DNA of 64,000 bases from Streptomyces lincolnensis (lineage in GTDB: Bacteria; Actinomycetota; Actinomycetes; Streptomycetales; Streptomycetaceae). The DNA lies in assembly GCF_021173675.1 (NCBI RefSeq), contig NZ_JAIHON010000011.1, forward strand, positions 305,260 through 369,259, given 5' to 3'. Both the position numbers and the translations under genes were made by a program. Of this stretch, positions 42,247-50,752 are shown one piece after another. Below the pieces are notes generated by a model. That model did not search any database and was not told the origin of the DNA. It was given only the letters and a program-made list of their open reading frames with translations. The first letter of the stretch is position 1; the number at the start of each line of letters is the position of its first letter.

Positions 42247-43047
42247 TCACGCCGTCGGCAGCCAGCCCACCTTCCCGGCGAGCAACGCGTATCCGACGAA
42301 CGCCCCGATGTCGAGCAGGGAATGGGCCACCACCAGGGGCCCCACCCGCCCCCAGCGGCGGTACAGGTACACGAACACCACGCCCATCACCATGTTGCCG
42401 ATGAAGCCCCCGATGCCCTGGTAGAGGTGGTACGAGCCGCGCAGTACCGAACTGGCCACCAGCGCGGTGCCCGGCGTCCAGCCCAACTGGCCGAGCCGGC
42501 GCAGCAGATAGCCGACCACGATGACCTCTTCGAGGATCGCGTTCTGCATCGCCGACAGGATCAGCACCGGGTACTTCCACCAGACCTCGGGCAGCGCCTC
42601 GGGGACCACGGTGAGGTTGAAGCCGAGACCGCGCGCGGCCAGGTAGAAGGCGATTCCGGTACTGCCGATCACCGCGGCGATCCCGGCCCCGCGGCCGAGG
42701 TCCGGCCAGGGCCGGGTGCGGTCGAAGCCGAGGGTGCGCAGGCCCTGGCCCTCGCGCAGCAGAAAGTGCGCGACCAGGGCGACGGGCACCAGCGCCGAGG
42801 TGATCCCGAACAGCTGCCAGGCGAGATCCAGCCACGGCCGGCCGGGCGCGGCCGACGCGTTGAGCGTGGCCGCCTGGTCCTTGAGACCTCCCGGCCTGGT
42901 GACCGATCCGACAAAGCTGATCAGAGCGGATACACCGCTCGCACCGAGCGAGACTCCCAGAACGAGCAGGACCTCGTCCCGGAGGATCCGTCGCGAGAGC
43001 CGCTCCGGAGGAGAAGATTCGGCCACCGGGCCCGTCTCTGACTGCAC
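42247..43047 (-). CDS. CPBP-family intramembrane protein (Abi/CAAX protease-like)
   Basis: 266 residues from a GTG with GGAG six bases upstream; eight or so membrane segments. CPBP/CAAX-protease motifs: AILEEVIVVGYLLRRL, GSYHLYQGIGGFIGNMVMG and VAHSLLDIGAF. The usual first motif is EExxxR; here the Arg position is occupied by Val, although both glutamates and the two histidines remain, as in a known actinobacterial subgroup. Intramembrane protease activity is plausible but not certain. Confidence 0.87.
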   Translation of the reverse strand: MQSETGPVAESSPPERLSRRILRDEVLLVLGVSLGASGVSALISFVGSVTRPGGLKDQAATLNASAAPGRPWLDLAWQLFGITSALVPVALVAHFLLREGQGLRTLGFDRTRPWPDLGRGAGIAAVIGSTGIAFYLAARGLGFNLTVVPEALPEVWWKYPVLILSAMQNAILEEVIVVGYLLRRLGQLGWTPGTALVASSVLRGSYHLYQGIGGFIGNMVMGVVFVYLYRRWGRVGPLVVAHSLLDIGAFVGYALLAGKVGWLPTA

Positions 43048-43240
43048 ACCTGACTCCAGTTCAGTATTCCCGCCGCATCCCCATCGCCGTCCCGCTAAGG
43101 TCTCGAAACCACATACGAACATCGTGCGCGACAGGCCGTCGGGGGGACGGACGCCGTACGGGGCGTACCTCCCTCCTGCCTGCCGTACGGCCGGACTCCG
43201 GCCGAGGTTCCGCAGGCCGACTGGGAGGGGCACCACCGTC

Positions 43241-45013
43241 ATGGGACGTCACAGCTTGCCCGATCAGTATGGGGCGGGCGCCGGCGACCCCCGGCCCCGG
43301 ACGCATCGTCGTGCGGTGATCCTGGCGACGGCCCTCGTCCTCACCGTCGCCGGCGGCACGGCGGCCGCCGTCCGGGGCGGGCTGTTCTCCTTCGGCGCCT
43401 CCTGCCAGGACGACCCCGTACGGCTGCGGCTCGCCGCCTCCCCCGACCTGGCTCCCGCGCTGCGGACCGCGGCGCAGCGGGCGCGGGACGACGACCTGAC
43501 CTCCGACGGACGGTGTCTGGCGGTCGCGGTGAGCGCCCGGGACGCGTACAAGGTGGCGGACGAACTGCTGGCGGGTGAGAAGAGCGATTTCCAGGTGTGG
43601 GTGCCGGACTCGGATCTGTGGGTCCAGCGGCTGCGGACGGACCGCGGCGGGTCGGACGTGTCCCAGGTGGGCAATGTCGCCTCCACCCCGATCGGGATGG
43701 CGATGGTGCCGGCCGCCGCGAAGTCGCTGGGCTGGCCGAAGAAGACGTACAGCTGGTCGGAACTGGCCGGCGCGGCCCTGCGGAACGACTCGCTCAGGCT
43801 CGGCGCGGCCGATCCCGCGCGCAGCGCGACCGGGCTGCTCGCGCTCACGCGGCTGGCCGGTTCCGCCGCCGGGAGCGCGGGCGGCGACACCCGGGCCGCG
43901 GCGATGATGAAGGCCCTGTCCCAGCGCACCTCCGACACCGACGGGCAGGTCCTGGACACACTGCCGCGCGACTCCTCGGGCACCGAACAGGGCAACCCGA
44001 AGCGGAACCAGGCGCTGGTGCTCACCGAGCAGGCCGCGTTCGCGTACAACTCCGCCGACGGCGGCGGCAGCCTGGACTTCTTCTACCCGAAGGACGGTTC
44101 GCCCCGGCTCGACTATCCGTACACGCTGGTCGACGGGTCGGGGCTGACGACCGACGAGAGCCGGGCCGCGATCCGGTTCATGAACTATCTGGACCGGCCG
44201 GCGCAGCGGCAGTTGCTGGAGAGCCGCGGCTTCAGGACGTCGGACGAGAGGGTGGCGGACACACTGGTCAGGGGTGCCGGCGGCAGTCGTCCGCAGCCGT
44301 ACGAGGCACCCGTCGTCCAGCCGGCGCCCGAGACCGCGCTCGACGAGACCCTGGGCGTGTGGACGATCACGGTGCAGAGCGCCCGGATCACCACGGTCGT
44401 GGACGCCTCCTCGTCGATGTCGGAGCGGGTGCCGGGCACGGACCGGTCGCGGATGGACGTCACCAAGGCGTCCCTGCTCCAGGCTCTGGCCACGTTCACG
44501 CCCGAGGACGAGATCGGGTTGTGGGACTTCTCCACGCGGCTGGACGGCGCCAAGGACCACCGCGTCCTCGTGCCGACCCGCCGGCTGGGCGACCGGGTGG
44601 ACGGCGGCACCCAGCGCGAGCGCCTCTCGGCCGCGTTCAGCGACCTGGCGCCGGTCCCCGACGGTGCCACCGGCCTGTACGACACCACGCTCGCCGCGTA
44701 CAGGGCGGCCACCTCCTCCTATGTCGAGGGGAAGTTCAACGCGCTGGTGGTGCTGACCGACGGGGTGAACCAGGACCCGGGCGGCATCGCGCGCGCCGAC
44801 CTCGTCGCCCGGCTGGAGCGGCTCACCAACCCCGAGCGCCCGGTCCCCCTGATCATGATCGCCGTGGGCCCGGACGCCGACCGCGAGGACGCCGAACTGA
44901 TCGCCCGGTCCACCGGCGGCTCCGGCCAGCAGGTCGACGACCCCTCCCAGATCCACTCGGTCATCCTCAAGGCCGTCGTCGCGGCGGGCACCCGGGACAC
45001 CGACGGGCGCTGA
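43241..45013 (+). CDS. Substrate-binding domain fused to VWA domain, membrane-anchored
   Basis: 590 residues, start after GGAGGGG. An N-terminal membrane anchor (about 24-45), then a periplasmic-binding-like domain (about 55-350: VAVSARDAYKVADELLAG, DFQVWVPDSDLWVQRL, SLRLGAADPARSATGLLAL), then a von Willebrand A domain with complete MIDAS DASSSMS (Asp388), later T in GATGLYDTTLAAY and D in VVLTDGVNQDPGG. The C-terminal domain faces outside. Ligand and partner unknown; such fusions occur in actinobacteria and may sense or capture metals or peptides. Confidence 0.87.
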   Translation: MGRHSLPDQYGAGAGDPRPRTHRRAVILATALVLTVAGGTAAAVRGGLFSFGASCQDDPVRLRLAASPDLAPALRTAAQRARDDDLTSDGRCLAVAVSARDAYKVADELLAGEKSDFQVWVPDSDLWVQRLRTDRGGSDVSQVGNVASTPIGMAMVPAAAKSLGWPKKTYSWSELAGAALRNDSLRLGAADPARSATGLLALTRLAGSAAGSAGGDTRAAAMMKALSQRTSDTDGQVLDTLPRDSSGTEQGNPKRNQALVLTEQAAFAYNSADGGGSLDFFYPKDGSPRLDYPYTLVDGSGLTTDESRAAIRFMNYLDRPAQRQLLESRGFRTSDERVADTLVRGAGGSRPQPYEAPVVQPAPETALDETLGVWTITVQSARITTVVDASSSMSERVPGTDRSRMDVTKASLLQALATFTPEDEIGLWDFSTRLDGAKDHRVLVPTRRLGDRVDGGTQRERLSAAFSDLAPVPDGATGLYDTTLAAYRAATSSYVEGKFNALVVLTDGVNQDPGGIARADLVARLERLTNPERPVPLIMIAVGPDADREDAELIARSTGGSGQQVDDPSQIHSVILKAVVAAGTRDTDGR

Positions 45014-45014
45014 C

Positions 45015-45037
45015 CCCCGGGACCAGGGACCCCGGGG
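45015..45037. terminator. Convergent terminator hairpin
   Basis: CCCCGGG and CCCGGGG with a nine-base loop in the 27-base gap between the VWA-fusion and GCS2 genes. Confidence 0.55.
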
Positions 45038-45040
45038 CAC

Positions 45041-46558
45041 TCACCCCAGCGGCACCGGTTCCGGCAGCCCCACCGGCCAGGTGTGCACCGGCTCGCCCTT
45101 GTGCATCAGCTCGCGGTAGCGGCGGGTCGTGGCGGCGAGCGCGGCATCGCGGGAGAGTCCGGTCTCCAGGGCCCGGTGGAACGTGGCCGACTGCCACGAC
45201 GCGCCGTTGACCCGGCGCCGGCACCGCTCCTCGATCACGCCGAGGTAGTGGTCGCGGTCGGCGGGTTCGACGCCCCACGCGTCCAGCCCGGCCTCGGCGA
45301 GCGGCAGCAGTTCGTCGCGTACGAGACTGACGGCGTCGATCTCGTACGTCCCGCCGTACCGGCCCCCTCGGGGCCAGACGAGCCGCGCGTCGATCCCGTA
45401 CCGGCACGCGGCGTCGAAGTTGGCCGCGGCCGTCTCGAACGGCATCCGGGTCCACACGGGCCGCGACTCCTCGGCCAGAGCGCGGACGACGCCGTAGTAG
45501 AAGGCCGCGTTGGCGACGACGTCGGTGACGGTGGGGCCGGCGGGCAGGACGCGGTTCTCGACGCGCAGATGCGGGACGCCGTCGGCGATGCCGTAGACCG
45601 GGCGGTTCCAGCGGTAGACGGTGCCGTTGTGCAGGACGAGTTCGGAGAGCTTCGGGACGCCCCCGGCGTCGAGGACGGCCAGCGGGTCCTCGTCGTCGCA
45701 GATCGGCAGCAGGGCGGGGTAGTAGCGCAGGTTCTCCTCGAAGAGGTCGTACGCCGAGGAGACCCACCGTTCGCCGAACCAGGTCCGCGGCCGCACCCCC
45801 TGGGCCTGGAGCTCGGGCGGGCGGGTGTCGGTGGACTGCTGGAACAGCGGCGGCCGGGACTCGCGCCACAGCTCCCGCCCGAACAGGAAGGGGGAGTTGG
45901 CGCCGACGGCTATCTGCGCGGCGGCGACGGCCTGCGCGGCGTTCCACACGTCAGCGAAGCGGCCCGGGGTGACCTGGAGGTGCAGTTGCACCGAGGTGCA
46001 GGCGGCCTCGGGCGCGATGGACTTCGAGGTGCAGGTCAGCCGCTCCACGCCGTCGATGTCGAGGGCGAACTCCTCGCCCCGGGCGGCGACGATCTGGTCG
46101 TTGAGCAGTGCGTAGCGGTCGACGTCGGAGAGATTGGAGGACACCAGGTCGTCCCGGTCGAGCGTCGGCAGAATGCCGATCATCACGATTCCCGCGTCGA
46201 GTTCACCGGCTTTCCTGTCGGCATATGCCAGCGAGGTGCGGAGTTCCTCGGAGAGCCGATCGAATACCCGGCCTCCCAACCGGTGGGGAGCTATGTTGAC
46301 TTCCAGGTTGAACATGGCGAGTTCTGTTTGGAAATCTCGGCTTGCGATACGTTCGAGCACCTGCGCGTTGAGCATTTTCGGCATGCCGTCCGCACCCGTG
46401 AGATTCAATTCGATCTCCAGCCCCATGAGGTTCTTGGGGCGGTCGAACCGCTTCTCGGCCAGGAGTCGCTCCAGCCCCGTCAGGCACTGTCGGAGCTTGT
46501 CGCGGTAGCGCTGGCGATCGGACAGGTCGAACTGGCCTGCCACGACCTTCTCCCCCAT
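45041..46558 (-). CDS. GCS2-family glutamate-cysteine-ligase-like enzyme
   Basis: 505 residues. ATP-dependent carboxylate-amine ligase of the GCS2 type: LMGLEIELNLTGADG (metal/ATP-binding start), MFNLEVNIAPHRLGG, TSVQLHLQVTPGRFADVWNAAQA, VGANSPFLFGREL and HLRVENRVLPAGPTVTDVVANAAF. Streptomyces make mycothiol rather than glutathione, so the substrate is unlikely to be glutathione precursors. The amine acceptor cannot be predicted. Confidence 0.87.
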   Translation of the reverse strand: MGEKVVAGQFDLSDRQRYRDKLRQCLTGLERLLAEKRFDRPKNLMGLEIELNLTGADGMPKMLNAQVLERIASRDFQTELAMFNLEVNIAPHRLGGRVFDRLSEELRTSLAYADRKAGELDAGIVMIGILPTLDRDDLVSSNLSDVDRYALLNDQIVAARGEEFALDIDGVERLTCTSKSIAPEAACTSVQLHLQVTPGRFADVWNAAQAVAAAQIAVGANSPFLFGRELWRESRPPLFQQSTDTRPPELQAQGVRPRTWFGERWVSSAYDLFEENLRYYPALLPICDDEDPLAVLDAGGVPKLSELVLHNGTVYRWNRPVYGIADGVPHLRVENRVLPAGPTVTDVVANAAFYYGVVRALAEESRPVWTRMPFETAAANFDAACRYGIDARLVWPRGGRYGGTYEIDAVSLVRDELLPLAEAGLDAWGVEPADRDHYLGVIEERCRRRVNGASWQSATFHRALETGLSRDAALAATTRRYRELMHKGEPVHTWPVGLPEPVPLG

Positions 46559-47117
46559 CGAAGCGTCCCTCCTCGGATGGGCGGGCCATCAATCCGGCCG
46601 CCGGTCGGTCCCGGGTCAGGTGGGATGATGCCCAGCGAGGACGATCGATAACGTCCCGGACGGGCCCGGAAGCCGCTACTCTGGCGGATGTGACCGGTGG
46701 CACATTCACCGGGCATGGTGCAGTGTGCGGTTTCGAGTTCCCCGAGAAACTCGTGAAAAACGCCGACGAGAATGGGCCGACCGCCGCCGGAGCATTACCC
46801 GAGGTCATCACTGTGCGCCCGGCCTGGAATCGGGATGATTCCCGCGAATCGCCGACCGAATGAACCCTTGCCCGACCCGGCGAAAGCGGCTAGACGAAAC
46901 ATCGTCTGAACATGTGTCGTATAAACTCCGCGAACAAGGCAGAAGGCCGGCGCTCGGGCCCTCGAACCTGCCGTCGGGTGACGTGCGGCAGGCCTCACCC
47001 GCACCCCTTGGTCACCGGACCACGACTCCGGCCTCTCTGACCCCGTGAGCTGACAGCGCCGTCCGCCCCCGCCCCGCCCGCGCGCCCCCGTGCCTGTCGA
47101 ATGAGAGGCGACCCACC
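46559..47117. promoter_or_regulatory. 559-base gap with a possible small gene and AT-rich promoter zone
   Basis: Holds the GCS2 upstream region, the small TTA-containing frame at 46690-46863, an AGACGA-AACA-TCGTCT dyad (46892-46907), and TATAAA (46920-46925) in sequence poorer in GC than the neighbours. The latter probably contribute to the promoter of the gene at 47118, whose ribosome site is GAGAGGCG. I see nothing else. Confidence 0.4.
46690..46863 (+). CDS. Possible small protein with a TTA (bldA) codon
   Basis: 57 residues from GTG 46690 to TGA 46861-46863. TACTCT (46677-46682) ends seven bases before the GTG, the same layout as other leaderless genes here. The frame has one TTA leucine codon, read by the bldA tRNA in Streptomyces, and about two-thirds GC at third positions, lower than neighbours. 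No recognised family (FTGHGAVCGFEFPEKLVKNADENG). Could be chance. Confidence 0.35.
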   Translation: MTGGTFTGHGAVCGFEFPEKLVKNADENGPTAAGALPEVITVRPAWNRDDSRESPTE

Positions 47118-47708
47118 ATGCCTTTGCGTGTCCCCCCGGCTCCCGCGCCCGCCCTGCGTTCCGTCCTCACCGCCCTCGGTTCCCCCACCGCGGTCCGCGA
47201 GGCCCGTACCCCTTCCCTGCTCCACGCGAAGGGACCGGCCACGCCCGAACTTCCGCTGCCCGTGCACATCCTCGACGGCGTCGATCCGGCGGGCGTCCCC
47301 GCCACGCGGCTGGCCGGCTGGCGCTTCCTGATCAACTGCGGCGGCCGTGCGGCGGCCGCGGCCGAGACCATGCTGACGCCGGACGGCTGGACCTTCTCGC
47401 ACTTCTTCGAGGGCCCGTACATCGCCTCCACCGAGCGCGCGCTGCGCCAGGCCGAGGCCATGACACAGGCGTACCAGCCGCGCCTGCTGTCCATCCCCGG
47501 CCTGTACATGCTCACGCTCTGGCTGCACGGCGACTGCGCCTCCGACGCCGCCACCGGCCACCCCGCCGCCACCGACCTGCTCGTCCCCCTGGCTCCGGCA
47601 CCGCCCGGTATCGCCGCCCACCGGCCGCACCGGGTCTCCGAGCTCCTCCCGGTGCTGACCCACCGGGTGACCCCGAGCCCGGCCCCGCTGCTCGGCTCAC
47701 CGGCCTGA
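47118..47708 (+). CDS. Hypothetical protein, Streptomyces-type
   Basis: 196 residues, no signal peptide. N-terminal Pro/Ala-rich part, then PVHILDGVDPAGVPATRLAGWRFLINCGGRAAAAAETMLTPDGWTFSHFFEGPYIASTERALRQAEAM and LLSIPGLYMLTLWLHGD. The central part looks folded and conserved but I cannot assign a family. Start follows GAGAGGCGACCCACC. Followed by tandem palindromes. Confidence 0.75.
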   Translation: MPLRVPPAPAPALRSVLTALGSPTAVREARTPSLLHAKGPATPELPLPVHILDGVDPAGVPATRLAGWRFLINCGGRAAAAAETMLTPDGWTFSHFFEGPYIASTERALRQAEAMTQAYQPRLLSIPGLYMLTLWLHGDCASDAATGHPAATDLLVPLAPAPPGIAAHRPHRVSELLPVLTHRVTPSPAPLLGSPA

Positions 47709-48049
47709 GATTCCGCGCACCGCCCTCGTACCCCGCCGCCGAATTCCCGGTAGCGGGGTACGACTGTGTATTCGGCACCCATAGAGTCGTCCTCGCACAA
47801 TCCCCCGGAACCTCTATTGCTCGTACGAGCGGTTAAAGGCTCGAACGAGCCGGGACGCGCCCCTTACCCGCACGGACTAGCCTCTTCCGGCCATCCCGAA
47901 CCACCCGAAGGGACAGTGCAGTTGGGATGAACCATCCGAACGCGGGATGCGTCATCAACCTGTGAAGAGATGGTGATGCGAAATCCCTGCGGATTGACGC
48001 CCGTGGGGCAACACTGGGTTCGGACCGAGTTTCGCAACGGGGGACCGAG
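47709..48049. promoter_or_regulatory. 341-base gap upstream of the DUF5999 gene
   Basis: Contains the twin palindromes described separately and, nearer the gene, TTGACG (about 47994) and GGGGGACCGAG as ribosome site. No other frame looks coding. Confidence 0.4.
47819..47851. promoter_or_regulatory. Two tandem GCTCG-CGAGC palindromes 20 bp apart
   Basis: GCTCGTACGAGC (47819-47830) and GGCTCGAACGAGCC (47838-47851) share the core GCTCGwaCGAGC. Their centres are exactly 20 bp apart, about two helical turns, so two dimers could bind the same DNA face. The site is about 200-230 bases upstream of the DUF5999 gene. Confidence 0.65.
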
Positions 48050-48286
48050 ATGACCACGACACAGCGAGAGATCCCACCAATGTGCCAGCACCAGCCACCG
48101 TGTCCGACAGCCGAATCCGCCGACCGGGAATCCGCCCGCCTCATGGCACACCACCCGGAGCAGGGCTGGAGTCTGCTGTGCAACGGCGTTCTGCTCTTCG
48201 AGGACACCGGTGAGCTCCTGCCGGACGGACGGGTCATCGCTCCGCACCGCCCGCTGGGCGGCGTGCAGGTGATGACGGCCGCCTGA
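48050..48286 (+). CDS. DUF5999 small Cys-containing protein
   Basis: 78 residues (68 from the internal MCQHQPP, where homologues usually begin). MCQHQPPCPTAESADRESARLMAHHPEQGWSLLCNGVLLFEDTGELLPDGRVIAPHRP matches DUF5999, a small Streptomyces family with conserved CxHxxxC and LLCNG. The Cys/His set could hold a metal. Function unknown. Confidence 0.88.
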   Translation: MTTTQREIPPMCQHQPPCPTAESADRESARLMAHHPEQGWSLLCNGVLLFEDTGELLPDGRVIAPHRPLGGVQVMTAA

Positions 48287-48428
48287 GCGGCACGGGCGGT
48301 GGACCCCGCCGCCCGCGGTACTCCAGGGGCCGGCTCGCAGCAACCGACTGCGCACCGGCCCCGACGCATGTCCAGGGTCGATCACTCCCTGTAATCCCTT
48401 GTGTGTACCCCCACTTTCCGGAAGACTC

Positions 48429-48441
48429 CTGGAAGTTTCGT
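48429..48441. promoter_or_regulatory. Imperfect xylan-type operator before the LacI gene
   Basis: CTGGAAGTTTCGT matches 9 or 10 of 13 positions of CCGAAAGTTTCGG found before the transporter operon, and lies 42 bases upstream of the regulator start. Suggests autoregulation. Confidence 0.45.
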
Positions 48442-48482
48442 GGACCTGCTCGACGAGCAGGGACTCCGACGGAGGTGGGGAA

Positions 48483-49523
48483 GTGACAGCACGCGAGGCC
48501 GACGCCGAGCCGGCGCACGAGGCCCGGGGCAAGGTCACCATCACGGAGATCGCCCGGGAGGCCGGAGTCTCGGTACCGACGGTCTCCCGGGTCGTCAACG
48601 GACGGTCCGACGTGTCGCCGTCGACCCGGGCCCGGGTCGAGGACCTGCTGCAACGGTACGGCTACCGCAAGCGCCCGGCCGCCCCCGGCACCCGCGCCGC
48701 GCTGCTCGACCTCGTCTTCAACGACCTGGACAGCCCCTGGGCGGTGGAGATCATCCGAGGTGTCGAGGAGATCGCCCACGCCTCCGGCGTCGGCACGGTC
48801 GTCTCGGCGATCCACGGGCGCACCGGCGACGCCCGTGAATGGCTGCGCAATCTGCGCGCCCGCGCCTCCGACGGCGTCATCCTCGTCACCTCGGCCCTGG
48901 AGCCGGTCCTGCACGAGGAACTGCGCATCCTCGGCGTCCCGCTGGTGGTCGTCGACCCGGCGGGCTCCCCCGCCTTCGACGTCCCCACCATCGGCGCCGC
49001 CAACTGGTCGGGCGGCATGGCGGCCACCGAGCACCTGCTGTCCCTGGGGCACCGCAGGATCGGCCTGATCGCGGGCCCGCCCCGGCTGCTGTGCTCCCGG
49101 GCCCGCTTCGACGGCTACCGCGCGGCCCTGGAGGGAGCCGGTCTCGCCGTCGACGGCTCCCTCGTGGTCCCCGGCGACTTCCATCCCGAGTCCGGGTTCA
49201 CCGGCTGCAACGCCCTGCTGGACCTGCCCGAGCCGCCGACCGCGCTGTTCGCGGCCAGCGACCAGATGGCGCTGGGCGCGATCGAGGCGCTCAGGCGGCG
49301 CGGGCTGCGGGTCCCCGAGGACATGAGCGTCGTCGGTTTCGACGACCTTCCGGAAGTCCGCTGGTCGGCGCCGCCGCTGACGACGGTGCGTCAGCCGCTC
49401 GCCGACATGGGCAAGCTGGCCGTCCGCACGGTGCTGCGTCTGGCCCGAGACGAACAGCCCGACTCCCCGCGGATCGAGCTGGGCACGGAGCTGGTGGTCC
49501 GGGCGAGCACGGCCCCCGTCTGA
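48483..49523 (+). CDS. LacI-family regulator of the xylan utilisation locus
   Basis: 346 residues from a GTG with GGAGGTGGGG two bases upstream. LacI HTH VTITEIAREAGVSVPTVSRVVNGRSDVSPSTRARVEDLLQRYGY, then a sugar-binding PBP1-like domain (VFNDLDSPWAVEIIRGVEEIA, ALFAASDQMALGAIEALRRRG, SVVGFDDLPEVRWSAPPLTTVRQP). It is convergent with a GH10 xylanase and near a sugar ABC transporter, so it is probably the xylo-oligosaccharide-responsive repressor of these genes. Confidence 0.9.
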   Translation: MTAREADAEPAHEARGKVTITEIAREAGVSVPTVSRVVNGRSDVSPSTRARVEDLLQRYGYRKRPAAPGTRAALLDLVFNDLDSPWAVEIIRGVEEIAHASGVGTVVSAIHGRTGDAREWLRNLRARASDGVILVTSALEPVLHEELRILGVPLVVVDPAGSPAFDVPTIGAANWSGGMAATEHLLSLGHRRIGLIAGPPRLLCSRARFDGYRAALEGAGLAVDGSLVVPGDFHPESGFTGCNALLDLPEPPTALFAASDQMALGAIEALRRRGLRVPEDMSVVGFDDLPEVRWSAPPLTTVRQPLADMGKLAVRTVLRLARDEQPDSPRIELGTELVVRASTAPV

Positions 49524-49547
49524 CCGTCGACGCCCCCCGCGCACAGG

Positions 49548-49586
49548 CGTTCCCGGGTGCCCTCCCCTAGGGGGCACCCGGGAACG
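49548..49586. terminator. Convergent terminator hairpin
   Basis: Perfect 15-bp stem (CGTTCCCGGGTGCCC / GGGCACCCGGGAACG) with a nine-base loop between the LacI and xylanase genes. Confidence 0.85.
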
Positions 49587-49603
49587 GTCCGCGATGCCGA
49601 CGT

Positions 49604-50695
49604 CTACTTCTTCAGCGCCTCCCGTATCGCGAAGTACGCCGGCTTCGGCGCCAGTTGCTCGTCCCACGGCAGTGCCGCGCCCTCGCCGTCGAAGAACGCC
49701 GGGATCCACGAGTACTTGTCGGTGTAGTCCCACAGGGTGATGCCCACGCACCGGCGCACCGCGAGGCAGGCCTCGGTGACGTCCCGGTACCAGTCGGCCT
49801 GCTGGGCCAGTTTCTCCTCGGTCGCCGGCAGGATCATCCGGATGTCGACCTCGGTGAGCGCGGTGTCGAGCCCGAGCCGGGAGAAGCGGCGGAGGTTGTC
49901 CTCCAGGGTGGTGGGATAGCCGTACTGGAGTGCCAGGTGGGCCTGGAGACCGATGCCGTCGAGCGGGACGCGCTGGGCCTTGAGCTGCTTGGCCAGGGTG
50001 TAGTAGGCGTCGCTCTTCGGGCCGACCGCCTCGATGTTGTAGTCGTTGAGGTAGAGCCTGACCTTCGGATCGGCCTGGCGGGCCCAGCGCAGGGCGTCGG
50101 CGATGTAGCCGGGGCCGAGCGTCTTGTAGAAGATCGTCTCGCGGTAGGTTCCGTCCTCGTTGAAGGCCTCGTTGACCACGTCCCAGGCGAAGACCTTGCC
50201 CCGGTAGTGCCGTACCTCGGTCTGGATGTGGTTCTTCAGTACGGCCCTGAGCTCGGGCGCGGTCCACTCGCGCGAGGTCAGCCAGTCGGGCAGCTGGCTG
50301 TGCCAGACGAGCGTGTGGCCGCGCACCTTCTGCCGGTTGGCCCGGGCGAGGTTCACGATCTCGTCGCCCTGGGAGAAGTCGAACACGCCCTGCTCGGGCT
50401 CGGTGGCGTACCACTTCATGCCGTTGCCCGGGGTGATCTGGTCGAACTCGCTGCCGAGGATGGCCTTGTACGGCTCGTCGACCAGCTCGGGGTTGTCGGT
50501 GGCGCTGCCGTAGTAGCGGCCGTGGCGCTGGGCGAGTTCGGCGAGGGTGGGCTGCTTGCCGTGGGCCTGGGCGGAGGTGTTGCCCAGGGCCCGGTCGGGG
50601 GCCGTGTCACGGGCCTGGGCGGCGGGTGCGCCGATCCCGGCGGCGACCAGGATCGCGGCGGCGGCGCCGACGAGTCTGAGACGGTTGGTGCGCAT
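49604..50695 (-). CDS. Secreted GH10 endo-1,4-beta-xylanase
   Basis: 363 residues; ATG 50695 has GAGGAG seven bases upstream. Signal peptide to about residue 29 (AAAILVAAGIGAPAAQA). Glycoside hydrolase family 10 barrel: GNGMKWYATEPEQGVFDFSQGD, GHTLVWHSQLPDW, WDVVNEAFNEDG with acid/base Glu176, and ALTEVDIR with nucleophile Glu282. It cleaves xylan to xylo-oligosaccharides outside the cell. No carbohydrate-binding module. Last gene after two permeases, likely in one transcript with the transporter. Confidence 0.95.
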   Translation of the reverse strand: MRTNRLRLVGAAAAILVAAGIGAPAAQARDTAPDRALGNTSAQAHGKQPTLAELAQRHGRYYGSATDNPELVDEPYKAILGSEFDQITPGNGMKWYATEPEQGVFDFSQGDEIVNLARANRQKVRGHTLVWHSQLPDWLTSREWTAPELRAVLKNHIQTEVRHYRGKVFAWDVVNEAFNEDGTYRETIFYKTLGPGYIADALRWARQADPKVRLYLNDYNIEAVGPKSDAYYTLAKQLKAQRVPLDGIGLQAHLALQYGYPTTLEDNLRRFSRLGLDTALTEVDIRMILPATEEKLAQQADWYRDVTEACLAVRRCVGITLWDYTDKYSWIPAFFDGEGAALPWDEQLAPKPAYFAIREALKK

Positions 50696-50752
50696 GGTGC
50701 GACTCCTCACGTGCGGGTGTGTGGGCGAGCCGTACGGCCGCGGGCAGCGGGG

